Notes under the pieces: model-generated
Database searches by the model: none
Told to the model about the DNA's origin: nothing
Seen by the model: the letters and a program-made list of their open reading frames with translations, nothing else
Shown here: positions 1-18,446 of the stretch, in pieces
Numbering within the stretch: position 1 is the stretch's first letter
Layout of the letters: every line of letters begins with the position of its first letter
Position numbers and translations under genes: made by a program
From: Mycobacterium asiaticum
GTDB taxonomy: Bacteria; Actinomycetota; Actinomycetes; Mycobacteriales; Mycobacteriaceae
Length of the DNA stretch: 64,000 nucleotides
Direction: 5' to 3'
Assembly (NCBI RefSeq): GCF_001673635.1
Contig: NZ_LZMH01000044.1
Coordinates: 1-64,000 of the forward strand

Positions 1-93
1 CGGCGCCATCGACCGCACCGACCACCTCGGGTAAGCCGAGGAACGGCCCCAAGCCGGAAGTGCTGGACCTCAACGCGGCCACCGTCGAGCAGC
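1..93. repeat. Inverted copy of an internal comEA segment (matches 399-491)
   Basis: Bases 1-93 are the exact reverse complement of bases 399-491, which lie inside comEA. The two arms are separated by 305 bases. The copy begins at the window edge, so the true repeat may be longer. Identity stops abruptly at base 93/94, where comEC sequence takes over. A perfect fold-back of this kind at an edge is typical of a chimeric read or a misassembled contig end, but a real inverted duplication is not excluded. Confidence 0.95.
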
Positions 94-238
94 ACCACCA
101 CATCGCCGCCGCGGCTGCGGCGAGCACAGCGCAGCACCCGGCGGCTGCGCGCCCGATCGGCCAGATCGTCCCGGCCGCCGTCACGATCCAGCTGGTCACC
201 GCGGCAGGGACCAGCCGCACGTCCAGGGGCTGGTGCAC
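94..238 (-). pseudogene. comEC: comEC 5' fragment (ComEC/Rec2 family), cut off at the inverted-repeat junction
   Basis: Downstream of comEA on the same strand, a GTG at 236-238 opens a frame starting VHQPLDVRLVPAAVTSW, followed by a hydrophobic Ala-rich segment. This matches the N-terminus expected of mycobacterial ComEC, the polytopic membrane protein homologous to the DNA-uptake channel. Only about 48 codons are present before the sequence switches at base 93 to an inverted piece of comEA. The break looks like a sequence-joining event rather than a natural gene end. The comEA stop (244-246) and this GTG are 5 bases apart, as in the usual comEA-comEC operon. Whether the gene is really broken in the organism cannot be told here. 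Confidence 0.6.
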
Positions 239-243
239 GCGGG

Positions 244-1110
244 TCAGACACGCACCAGCGCACGGAGCTTGTCGAGCCGAGCCGGGCCGATGCCCTCGAC
301 CTCGGCCAGCTGGTCCACGGTGGTGAACCTGCCGTTGGCCTGGCGCCACGCCACGATCGCGGCGGCGGTGACCGGTCCGACTCCCGGCAAGGCGTCCAGC
401 TGCTCGACGGTGGCCGCGTTGAGGTCCAGCACTTCCGGCTTGGGGCCGTTCCTCGGCTTACCCGAGGTGGTCGGTGCGGTCGATGGCGCCGGGCCGGCCG
501 GGCTGCCGGTGCTGACCGAGCTGCCCAACACCGCCGGCTTGCCCGACGGTGGCGCCAACCCCACCACGATCTGTTCACCGTCCCCAACGGGGCGCGCCAT
601 GTTGAGGCCAATGGTGTCGGCGCCGTCGAGCGCACCGCCGGCGGCCCCCAGCGCGTCGGCGATCCGCGCGCCCGGTGCCAGCGTGACCAGTCCGGGCTTT
701 CGTACCAATCCGACGACGCTGACCACCACCGGGCCCTCCGAGCCGGCCGGCGGACCGGCGCTAGTCGAGGACCGCACACCTGTGGCCGAAACATGTTCTA
801 CCGGTGGCAATTTGGCCGATGTGACCGGTGCGGGCCGGTCGCCGATCAGCGTGAAGACGGTGATGAGCACGGCGAGTGCTGCGATCACCGCCAGCGCGAT
901 GGCGCCGGCGCGACCCGGGTCCGCGCGCAGTCTGGCCAGCCAGCCCTGCTGGGCCGCATTGTCGGGAAGCCAACGCGGAAGCAGTGAATTCGGGTCGTCC
1001 TGATCATCTGCACGATCTTTGGTGGTGTCGGTCTCAGCAGGTTCGGCGCCCGGATCCGGATCGGCACCCAGTCGCCGGTGGAGTCGCTGCGCCGGCAATT
1101 CTGTTCGCAT
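244..1110 (-). CDS. comEA: ComEA family helix-hairpin-helix DNA-binding protein
   Basis: This is a membrane-anchored DNA-binding protein of 288 residues, related to the ComEA receptor of competence systems; its role in mycobacteria is unproven. The N-terminal 68 residues are charged and probably cytoplasmic. A single transmembrane segment follows at about 69-90, then an SLBB-like region at about 120-180 and a Pro/Ser/Thr-rich linker. A tandem helix-hairpin-helix domain (LDALPGVGPVTAAAIVAW, then VEGIGPARLDKL) ends the protein. The ATG at 1110 (MRTELPAQRL) is preferred over an upstream start at 1278, because the upstream 56 residues are unlike the family and overlap the divergent SDR gene. comEC follows directly downstream. 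Confidence 0.88.
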   Translation of the reverse strand: MRTELPAQRLHRRLGADPDPGAEPAETDTTKDRADDQDDPNSLLPRWLPDNAAQQGWLARLRADPGRAGAIALAVIAALAVLITVFTLIGDRPAPVTSAKLPPVEHVSATGVRSSTSAGPPAGSEGPVVVSVVGLVRKPGLVTLAPGARIADALGAAGGALDGADTIGLNMARPVGDGEQIVVGLAPPSGKPAVLGSSVSTGSPAGPAPSTAPTTSGKPRNGPKPEVLDLNAATVEQLDALPGVGPVTAAAIVAWRQANGRFTTVDQLAEVEGIGPARLDKLRALVRV

Positions 1111-1250
1111 GACGGCGACGGTATGCGCAGCCACCGCCACGACGGCACGCCGAAGGCGCCGTGCCGTTGCGACTGTGGATAGATCCGGCTCTGTGTAAAT
1201 GCCGGTGACCGGGCAGGTTTGGCGGCGCATCGCCGGGGTAGCCGGACGCC

Positions 1251-2030
1251 ATGAGTCTGGCTTTGATAGCTGGTGCATCGAGTGGGATCGGCTTGGAGCT
1301 GGCCAAGCGGTTCGCCGAAGACGGTTACGACTTGGTGGTCTCCGCCGAGGATGCCGGCATTCAAAGCGCAGCCACTGAACTCGGCCGCTCGGGGGTCGAT
1401 GTCCGTGCGGTCCGCGCCGATCTGCGCACCGGCAAGGGCGTGGAAAAGGTGTATCAGCAAGTCACCGGAATCGGCCAGCCGTTGGATGCGGCGGCGCTGA
1501 ATGCCGGCGTGGGCCTCGGCGGATCTTTTCTTGACAGCACCCTGGACGACACCTTGTCCCTGATCGATCTGAACGTACGGTCCACGGTGCATCTGGCGAA
1601 GCTGATCCTGACCGACATGGTTCAGCGCAACAGCGGCAAGCTGTTGTTCACCTCGTCCATCGCGTCCACGATGCCCGGCTCCTACCAGGCGGTCTACAAC
1701 GCGTCCAAGTCGTTCATCCAGTCGCTCTCCGAGGCCCTGCACGACGAGTTGCGCGAGACCGATGTCACCGTCACCGCGCTGATGCCGGGGCCCACCGACA
1801 CCAACTTCTTCCGGCGCGCCGGCCTGGCGAACTCCCGCATGGGGCGGATGAACAGCAAGGACGACCCCGCCGAGGTCGCCAGGCAAGGCTTCGACGCGCT
1901 GATGCGCGGCGATCGCAAGGTGGTCGCCGAATCCCTGATGACCAAGGCCATGGGCCTCGGCAATCGGCTGCTGCCGGACTCGGTGAAGGCCGCGGCCAAC
2001 CGGGTGATGTCCACCCCGGTCGGCAACTGA
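1251..2030 (+). CDS. Short-chain dehydrogenase/reductase (SDR)
   Basis: A 259-residue classical SDR that probably oxidises or reduces an alcohol/ketone with NAD(P)H. The Rossmann motif GASSGIG is at residues 8-14, an NAG-type motif (LNAGVG) near 84-89, and the catalytic Ser and YxxxK (YNASK) near 135-152. The substrate cannot be inferred. It is divergent from comEA across a 140-base gap and is followed after 18 bases by two small membrane-associated genes, suggesting a short operon. Similar SDRs beside DUF1469/DUF3618-type genes occur in actinobacterial stress loci, but that link is inference. It is the first gene of the segment that replaces eis relative to M. tuberculosis. Confidence 0.85.
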   Translation: MSLALIAGASSGIGLELAKRFAEDGYDLVVSAEDAGIQSAATELGRSGVDVRAVRADLRTGKGVEKVYQQVTGIGQPLDAAALNAGVGLGGSFLDSTLDDTLSLIDLNVRSTVHLAKLILTDMVQRNSGKLLFTSSIASTMPGSYQAVYNASKSFIQSLSEALHDELRETDVTVTALMPGPTDTNFFRRAGLANSRMGRMNSKDDPAEVARQGFDALMRGDRKVVAESLMTKAMGLGNRLLPDSVKAAANRVMSTPVGN

Positions 2031-2048
2031 TGAACCGGAGGTGACCCG

Positions 2049-2459
2049 ATGAGCCTGGACGCAAACCGAAACGCCGACGCATCGACCGGCGAGCTGATGG
2101 CCCAGCTGTCCGCGCAGACATCCCGCCTCGTTCGCGACGAAATGCGGTTGGCGCAGAAGGAACTTCTGCGATCGGCCAAACACGCGGGCATCGGTGCGGG
2201 GCTGTTCGGTGCGGCGGGACTGCTGGCCTTCTTCGGCATGGCCGGCCTGATCACCGCCGCCATCGCCGCCTTGGCGCTGGCGCTGCCGACCTGGGCAGCG
2301 GCACTGATCGTGGGCGCGGCGCTGCTGGCCGCGGCCGGCGCGGCTGCGTTGATGAGCAGGCGGCAAGCCAAAGAGGTGACCCCGGCCGCCCCGGAGACCG
2401 TCGCCAGCGTCAAGAAAGATATCCAGGAAGTGAAAGACGCCCGCCATGACCGGAGCTGA
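2049..2459 (+). CDS. Phage holin-like / DUF1469 family membrane protein
   Basis: A 136-residue small membrane protein. The N-terminal 50 residues are amphipathic and charged (QTSRLVRDEMRLAQKEL). Two hydrophobic segments lie at about 52-78 and 83-103, and the C-terminal tail is lysine- and aspartate-rich. This layout is that of the phage-holin superfamily III / DUF1469 proteins of actinobacteria, whose function is unknown. The ribosome-binding site CGGAGG sits 7 bases before the ATG. It overlaps the next gene (DUF3618-like) by 14 bases, and the two families are commonly neighbours, so they may act together at the membrane. Confidence 0.8.
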   Translation: MSLDANRNADASTGELMAQLSAQTSRLVRDEMRLAQKELLRSAKHAGIGAGLFGAAGLLAFFGMAGLITAAIAALALALPTWAAALIVGAALLAAAGAAALMSRRQAKEVTPAAPETVASVKKDIQEVKDARHDRS

Positions 2460-2706
2460 CCACACCCCGCACCCGCAGGCAGAGCCCGAGCCTGGCCCAG
2501 ACGCGGACATCGCCGAAATCCAGGCCGACATCGAGCAGACCCGCGCAGAACTGGGCGCCACCGTGGAGGCCCTCGCGGCCAAGGCGGACGTGCCGCAGCG
2601 CGCTAAAGCAACGGCGCAGGCGGCCAAACCGAAATTGGTGGTGGTGGCCTCGGTGGCCGGTGTAGCCCTGGTCGCGCTGCTGTGGTGGCGGCGCCGCCGG
2701 CGCTGA
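2446..2706 (+). CDS. DUF3618 family protein
   Basis: An 86-residue protein with an acidic start and the DUF3618 signature (IEQTRAELGATVEALAAKAD) at about residues 28-47. A single transmembrane helix at about 62-80 is followed by an arginine cluster (WWRRRRR) at the C-terminus. The positive-inside rule would place the C-terminus in the cytoplasm. Function is unknown. Its start lies inside the end of the preceding DUF1469-type gene, indicating translational coupling. Confidence 0.8.
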   Translation: MTGADHTPHPQAEPEPGPDADIAEIQADIEQTRAELGATVEALAAKADVPQRAKATAQAAKPKLVVVASVAGVALVALLWWRRRRR

Positions 2707-2827
2707 GGCGGCCGTCGCAGTACCCGGTTGACCCCGGTCGACGACTGCCGACGCCGAACGCCTAACGTGCAGTGCAGGACTGCCGCAGCGTTGTTTTGGC
2801 GGTCACCCCGGACTAAGGAGGCTGCCG

Positions 2828-3985
2828 ATGAAGCTGGCACTCACACCCGACGAAGCGGCTTTCCGCGACGAGCTTCGCACGTTCTTCACCACGAAGGTCC
2901 CCACCGAGATCCGCGACCGGGTCCGGCAGGGCGAATCGCTGACCCGCGAGCAGATTGTGGCCAACCATAAGATGCTGCACGAGAACGGCCTCGCCGTACC
3001 GAACTGGCCGGTGGAATGGGGCGGCAAGGACTGGACCCCCACCCAGTTCCAGATCTGGAACGACGAAATGCAGTTGGCCAGCGTCCCGGAACCGTTGAAC
3101 TTCAACACCAAGATGGTCGGCCCGGTCATCGCCGAATTCGGCTCACAGGAGATCAAGCAACGCTTCCTGCCGCCGACCGCCAGCATGGACATCTGGTGGT
3201 GTCAGGGTTTCTCCGAGCCCGAAGCCGGTTCGGACCTGGCCTCGCTGCGCACCACCGCGGTCCGCGACGGTGACAGCTACGTCGTCAACGGACAGAAAAC
3301 ATGGACGACGCTGGGACAGTACGCCGACTGGATCTTCTGCCTGGTCCGCACCGACCCGCAGGCCCCCAAGAAGCAGGCGGGCATCTCGTTTCTCCTGATG
3401 GAGATGGACACACCCGGCATCACCTGGCGACCGATCAAGACCATCGACGGCGGCGTCGAGGTCAACGAGGTGTTCTTCTCCGACGTCCGGGTGCCCGTCG
3501 ATCAGCTTGTGGGCGAAGAGAATCAGGGTTGGACCTACGCGAAATTCCTGCTCGGCAACGAGCGCACCGGCATCGCGCAGGTGGGCCGGACCAAGGTGCG
3601 CCTGGCCGAGGTGAAGCGGCACGCGGCCGAGACCGGCCTGCTCGAGGATCCGCTGTTCGCGGCGCGGTTGGCCGAAGCCGAAAACGAAGTGCTGGCTCTC
3701 GAGCTCACCCAGGCCCGGGTGGTGTCGAGTTCGGCCGGCGGTAAACCGAATCCGGCGTCCTCGGTGCTCAAGCTGCGCGGCAGCCAGCTGCAGCAGCTCG
3801 CCACCGAATTGCTCGTCGAGGTCGCCGGCGCCGACGCGCTGCCGGTCGGCGGCGACGGGATCGCCTCACCGGAGTGGGCGCAATCCAGTGCCCCGCATTA
3901 CCTGAACTACCGCAAGACCTCGATTTACGGGGGCAGCAACGAAGTTCAGCGCAACATCATCGCGTCCACCATTCTCGGATTGTGA
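2828..3985 (+). CDS. Acyl-CoA dehydrogenase (FadE), subunit with catalytic Glu
   Basis: A 385-residue acyl-CoA dehydrogenase that introduces an alpha-beta double bond into an acyl-CoA using FAD. The N-terminal helical domain, a central flavin-binding region (WWCQGFSEPEAGSDLASL) and a C-terminal helical domain are all present. The expected catalytic base is found in IYGGSNEVQRNI (Glu about 372). A strong ribosome-binding site (AAGGAGG) lies 6 bases before the ATG. A second fadE follows after 7 bases and lacks the matching Glu. Such pairs form alpha2-beta2 enzymes in mycobacteria (FadE26-27 and FadE28-29 type) that act on bulky or steroid-side-chain acyl-CoAs. The substrate here is not known; involvement in the nearby lipid pathway is only possible. 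Confidence 0.88.
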   Translation: MKLALTPDEAAFRDELRTFFTTKVPTEIRDRVRQGESLTREQIVANHKMLHENGLAVPNWPVEWGGKDWTPTQFQIWNDEMQLASVPEPLNFNTKMVGPVIAEFGSQEIKQRFLPPTASMDIWWCQGFSEPEAGSDLASLRTTAVRDGDSYVVNGQKTWTTLGQYADWIFCLVRTDPQAPKKQAGISFLLMEMDTPGITWRPIKTIDGGVEVNEVFFSDVRVPVDQLVGEENQGWTYAKFLLGNERTGIAQVGRTKVRLAEVKRHAAETGLLEDPLFAARLAEAENEVLALELTQARVVSSSAGGKPNPASSVLKLRGSQLQQLATELLVEVAGADALPVGGDGIASPEWAQSSAPHYLNYRKTSIYGGSNEVQRNIIASTILGL

Positions 3986-3992
3986 GGCAGTC

Positions 3993-5105
3993 ATGGACTT
4001 TCAGCTGAGCGAAGAGCAGGCCCTGCTTCGCGACACCACCAGGGAACTGCTGTCGCGAACCTACGACGCGGAGAGCCGGAACAAGGTGATCGGCACCGAA
4101 CTCGGGTGGAGCCGTGACGTCTGGAGTCAGTTGGCCGACATCGGAATCCTCGGGCTCGGGTTCGAGCCCGAGGAGGCCGGGCAGCTCGAAATCATGGTGG
4201 TGGCCAACGAGATCGGACGCCGGCTGGCGCCCGAGCCGGTAGTGCACGCGGCCCTGGCACCGGGTTCGCTGATCGCCGAGCTGGGCACCGACGCGCAGCG
4301 GCAGCTGCTGGACGAGGTCGCCGCCGGGCAGCGACTGCTGGCGTTCGGCCACCTGGAGACGGGTCACCGTACCGCATCGACCCAGGTGGGCACTCAGGCT
4401 GTGCGGCAAGGGGATTCGTGGACACTGAGCGGGCGCAAGAACCCGGTGCTGGCCGGGGACTGCGCCGAAACCTTGGTGGTCAGCGCCGCCTTGCCGGACG
4501 GTGGCGGCACCGGTCTGTTCCTGGTCGATGCCGAGCAGGGGGGCGTCAGCCGTAAGTCGTATGCGACCTTCGACGGCCAGCGCGGTGCCCAGATCGACTT
4601 CGCGGACGCGGCCGCCGAACCGCTGGGTGCCGGCGACGCTTCCGAAGCCATCCGCAATGCACTGATCCGGATCCAGTCCGCCCTGTGCTCCGAAGCGCTC
4701 GGGGCGATGGAGGAAGCGCTGCGCCTGACGACCGAATATCTGAAGACCCGCAAGCAGTTCGGTGTCACGCTGAACAAGTTCCAGGCGCTGACGCAACGGG
4801 CGGCCGACATGTATGTGTCCTTGGAATTGGCGCGCAGCATGAGCCTCTACGCCGCCATGTCGATCGCCGACGGCAATTACGATTCCGTGATCGCCGCGCG
4901 CGCCAAGTTGCAGATCGGCCGCTCGGGCCGGCACATCGGCCAGGAGGCGATCCAGCTGCACGGCGGTATCGGCATGACCGCCGAATACCCGGTCGGGCAC
5001 TACGCGGCCCGGCTCACCGCGATCGATCACACCTTGGGCTCCACCGGCGATCAGCTACGGGTCCTCATCGACCACATCTCGGACTACGATCTGGCCAAGC
5101 TCTGA
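3993..5105 (+). CDS. Acyl-CoA dehydrogenase (FadE), partner subunit without catalytic Glu
   Basis: A 370-residue acyl-CoA dehydrogenase family protein. The C-terminal region carries the IQLHGGIGMTAEYPVGHY flavin/adenine-contact motif typical of the family. The following loop reads DHTLGSTGDQLR, without the Glu-containing motif (as in GSNE of the upstream subunit), so the catalytic base appears to be missing. This is the pattern of the non-catalytic partner in heterotetrameric mycobacterial FadE pairs. It follows the first fadE after 7 bases with a short ribosome-binding site (GTGAGG), so 1:1 co-expression is likely. The assembly itself is inference. Confidence 0.86.
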   Translation: MDFQLSEEQALLRDTTRELLSRTYDAESRNKVIGTELGWSRDVWSQLADIGILGLGFEPEEAGQLEIMVVANEIGRRLAPEPVVHAALAPGSLIAELGTDAQRQLLDEVAAGQRLLAFGHLETGHRTASTQVGTQAVRQGDSWTLSGRKNPVLAGDCAETLVVSAALPDGGGTGLFLVDAEQGGVSRKSYATFDGQRGAQIDFADAAAEPLGAGDASEAIRNALIRIQSALCSEALGAMEEALRLTTEYLKTRKQFGVTLNKFQALTQRAADMYVSLELARSMSLYAAMSIADGNYDSVIAARAKLQIGRSGRHIGQEAIQLHGGIGMTAEYPVGHYAARLTAIDHTLGSTGDQLRVLIDHISDYDLAKL

Positions 5106-5109
5106 GCAA

Positions 5110-5532
5110 ATGACCACGCTGTCCGACCGGGTGGTCGCCTTCCTTTCCGAAGGCACCCGCACCGGCATGCTGGGTTTCCTCGCCTCGGACGGCCGGCCGC
5201 TGGTGGCCCCGGTGTGGTTCGTCGTCGACGACGGTCAGCTGGTGTTCACCACCGAGAGACGCACCGCGAAAGGGCGTGCGCTACAGCGTGATCCGCGGGT
5301 CACACTGTGCGTGGACGATCCGCATCCGCCGTACTCGTTCGTCCAGGTGCAGGGTCTGGCGGCGTTGGACGACGACCCGCGGCAGGTGCTGGACATCGCG
5401 ACCCGCACCGGCGCCCGCTACATGGGCGCCGACCGAGCCGATGAGTTCGGCCGGCGCAACGCCGTCCCCGGCGAGGTCACGGTACGGATCTCGCCGACGA
5501 AGGTCATCGCCGGATTCGACGTCAGCTCCTAG
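5110..5532 (+). CDS. PPOX-class (FMN/F420-binding split-barrel) protein
   Basis: A 140-residue split-barrel protein of the pyridoxamine-5'-phosphate-oxidase-like superfamily. The opening strands (GMLGFLASDGRPLVAPVWFVV) and the RTAKGRALQRDPRVTLCVDD stretch are typical of the F420-dependent PPOX-class enzymes common in mycobacteria. It probably binds F420 or FMN and reduces a small molecule; the substrate is unknown. It starts 4 bases after the second fadE, so it belongs to that operon. Its stop at 5532 faces the convergent pks stop at 5557. No clear ribosome-binding site is visible; translational coupling is likely. Confidence 0.8.
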   Translation: MTTLSDRVVAFLSEGTRTGMLGFLASDGRPLVAPVWFVVDDGQLVFTTERRTAKGRALQRDPRVTLCVDDPHPPYSFVQVQGLAALDDDPRQVLDIATRTGARYMGADRADEFGRRNAVPGEVTVRISPTKVIAGFDVSS

Positions 5533-5556
5533 CTCTGCTGGCAGCCCTCCGGCGAA

Positions 5557-16560
<11,004 letters not shown>

Positions 16561-16948
16561 GCATTTGTCCTCTCTGCCTGGAAAGCGCAGGTTCGATTGT
16601 CTCGGGCCTGGATTTTCCACGCCGGGGCCGGGGCAGCTCCGAACCAGGTCCCGAGCCGTCTTTGCTCTACCTGCCCGGCCTGGCTGGGCGGCAGATCACC
16701 GTAGACGGCAAGTATTGCAAGTACAGGGGCTCCGAGGTGCCATCATCCGGAAAACTTTGCTAGGTCATATCTACGACGTGCATCCGTTCCTGCGTCAGCA
16801 ACCCCCGCTACATCACAGTAACCGCCGCCGGCGGCCGCCGGGGGGCACCGTCATGACCTCGGACGTCACCGGCGAGCATCGACCAAGGGTTATCTTGATG
16901 TCGCTACCGGCGGGCCCGAAGGCGGCGGTCCGGATCGAGGAGAATTAA
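16561..16948. promoter_or_regulatory. Divergent promoter region between pks and papA
   Basis: These 388 bases hold no convincing gene and separate two lipid-assembly genes transcribed outward, so they should contain both promoters. A direct repeat GCAAGTA occurs at 16708-16714 and 16717-16723 (9-base period) and could be a regulator site. The region is locally less GC-rich around 16700-16790. I could not assign -35/-10 boxes with confidence. The ribosome-binding sites for pks (about 16569-16574, minus) and papA (about 16937-16942) are clear. Confidence 0.55.
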
Positions 16949-18370
16949 TTGCGTATCGGCAAGATCACGATCGGTTCGATCAACGATTGGACGGTGCGCC
17001 CCGGGGTGGTGACCACCTGGCACCCGACCCCCGAGGCCCGGGCGAAGGCGCGTCTGGCGCCGGTCAGCTCGGTGCCGGTCAGCTATATGCAGGGTCAGCA
17101 TCTGCGCGGTTGTCACGAGCGAGCGAAAGCGGGGCTCGATTACTCGCGACAAATCATCGCGTCGTGTGAGGTGCCTGGACATTGCGATCTCGGCGTCATG
17201 GACAAGGCGCTCAACGCCTACTTGCGCCGTCACGACACATACCGCAGCTGGTTCGACTACACCCCGGACGGCGAGATTGTCCGGCATACGATCAGCGATC
17301 CCGACGACGTCGAATTCGCGCCGGTCGACCACGGCAAGATGAGTGTCGAAGAAATCCACGACCATGTCGTGGCGACTCCGGACGCTTTCGAGTGGGGCTG
17401 CTTCACGTTCGGGATCATCCAGAGCGAGGAGCACTTCACCTTCTACGCGTGTATCGATCACGTCCACGGGGACGCGACGCTGATCGGCATCACCATGCTC
17501 GAGTCGCACGGCATGTACACGACTTTGACATCGAGCGGGCAGGCCCTGGCGCTGCCGGAAGCGGGCAGCTATGACGACTTCTGCACCAGGGAGCGGGAAT
17601 ACACCTCGACGTTGACCCTGGATTCCCCGCAGATACAGACGTGGATCGACTTCGCCGAGAACAACTCCGCCAGCCTCCCGGATTTCCCTCTGCCGCTTGG
17701 CAATCCGATGGAGCCGGGGCGCAGCGCCATGATCACCGAGCCCCTGATGAACCCGGAGCAGACGTTACGATTCGAATCGGCGTGCGGCGCGGCCGGGGCC
17801 CGCTTCGTGGGCGGCCTGTTCGCGTGCATCGCACTGGTCGAGCACGAATTCACCGGAGCCCCGACCTACTACGGCCTCACCCCCAGGGACTCCCGGACCG
17901 GCTCGGACAACTTCATGACTCAGGGCTGGTTCACCGGCCTGGTGCCGATCACCATCCCGATTGCCGCGACATCCTTCGCCGAAGCCGCTTGGACAGCGCA
18001 GGCGTCGTTCGATTCGGGTCTGGACATGGCCAGGGTGCCTTACTACCGCGCGCTGGAATTGGCGCCGTGGCTGAGGTGGCCTCGACCGAACTTCCCGGTG
18101 ACGAACTTCCTGCACGGCGACGCGGCTCCGCTGAATGCCGTGCTTGCCGCCGCGGACATGGGCTATGCGGACAATATCGGTATTCACTCCGACGGCAGAT
18201 ACTCGTATCAGCTGACGATCTACATCTTCCGGTACGGCGAGGGCACGGTGATGGCGGTGATGTATCCGGACAATCCGGTGGCCCGCTCTTCGATCACCCG
18301 TTATATGGCCGCGATGAAGGAGGTCTGCGGGCGGGTCGCGGACACCGGGCACTGGGGGCGCGTTGCGTAA
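16949..18370 (+). CDS. papA3: PapA-type polyketide-associated acyltransferase
   Basis: A 473-residue acyltransferase of the condensation-domain-like Pap family. It moves acyl chains from CoA or a PKS onto a trehalose acceptor in the cytoplasm. The catalytic HxxxD motif is seen as HVHGD at residues 171-175, and the GWFTGLVPITIPI region fits the second core motif. The start is TTG at 16949 with GAGGAG 7 bases upstream; no ATG nearby gives a better match. It is divergent from pks and followed by mmpL and chp. PapA3 of the TPP pathway and PapA3 of the DAT/PAT pathway are relatives; the bimodular malonyl-type PKS next door favours the TPP role. The gene symbol is by analogy. Confidence 0.85.
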   Translation: MRIGKITIGSINDWTVRPGVVTTWHPTPEARAKARLAPVSSVPVSYMQGQHLRGCHERAKAGLDYSRQIIASCEVPGHCDLGVMDKALNAYLRRHDTYRSWFDYTPDGEIVRHTISDPDDVEFAPVDHGKMSVEEIHDHVVATPDAFEWGCFTFGIIQSEEHFTFYACIDHVHGDATLIGITMLESHGMYTTLTSSGQALALPEAGSYDDFCTREREYTSTLTLDSPQIQTWIDFAENNSASLPDFPLPLGNPMEPGRSAMITEPLMNPEQTLRFESACGAAGARFVGGLFACIALVEHEFTGAPTYYGLTPRDSRTGSDNFMTQGWFTGLVPITIPIAATSFAEAAWTAQASFDSGLDMARVPYYRALELAPWLRWPRPNFPVTNFLHGDAAPLNAVLAAADMGYADNIGIHSDGRYSYQLTIYIFRYGEGTVMAVMYPDNPVARSSITRYMAAMKEVCGRVADTGHWGRVA

Positions 18371-18446
18371 TGTGGAGTAGTTCGATGGTCACCGCCTTGC
18401 CGAGGCTCGCGGTTTCCGGCAGGGCGCGACCGGGGGTAGGAGCAGT

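Noticed and set aside
60..326. Plus-strand frame starting MLDLNAATVEQ
   Set aside because: The first residues are comEA read in the inverted repeat; the rest is antisense to comEC/comEA. It exists only because of the junction at 93/94.
885..2840. A 651-residue minus-strand frame
   Set aside because: It is antisense to the SDR, DUF1469 and DUF3618 genes, has an Arg/Gly/His-rich composition typical of GC-rich shadow frames, and shows no domain.
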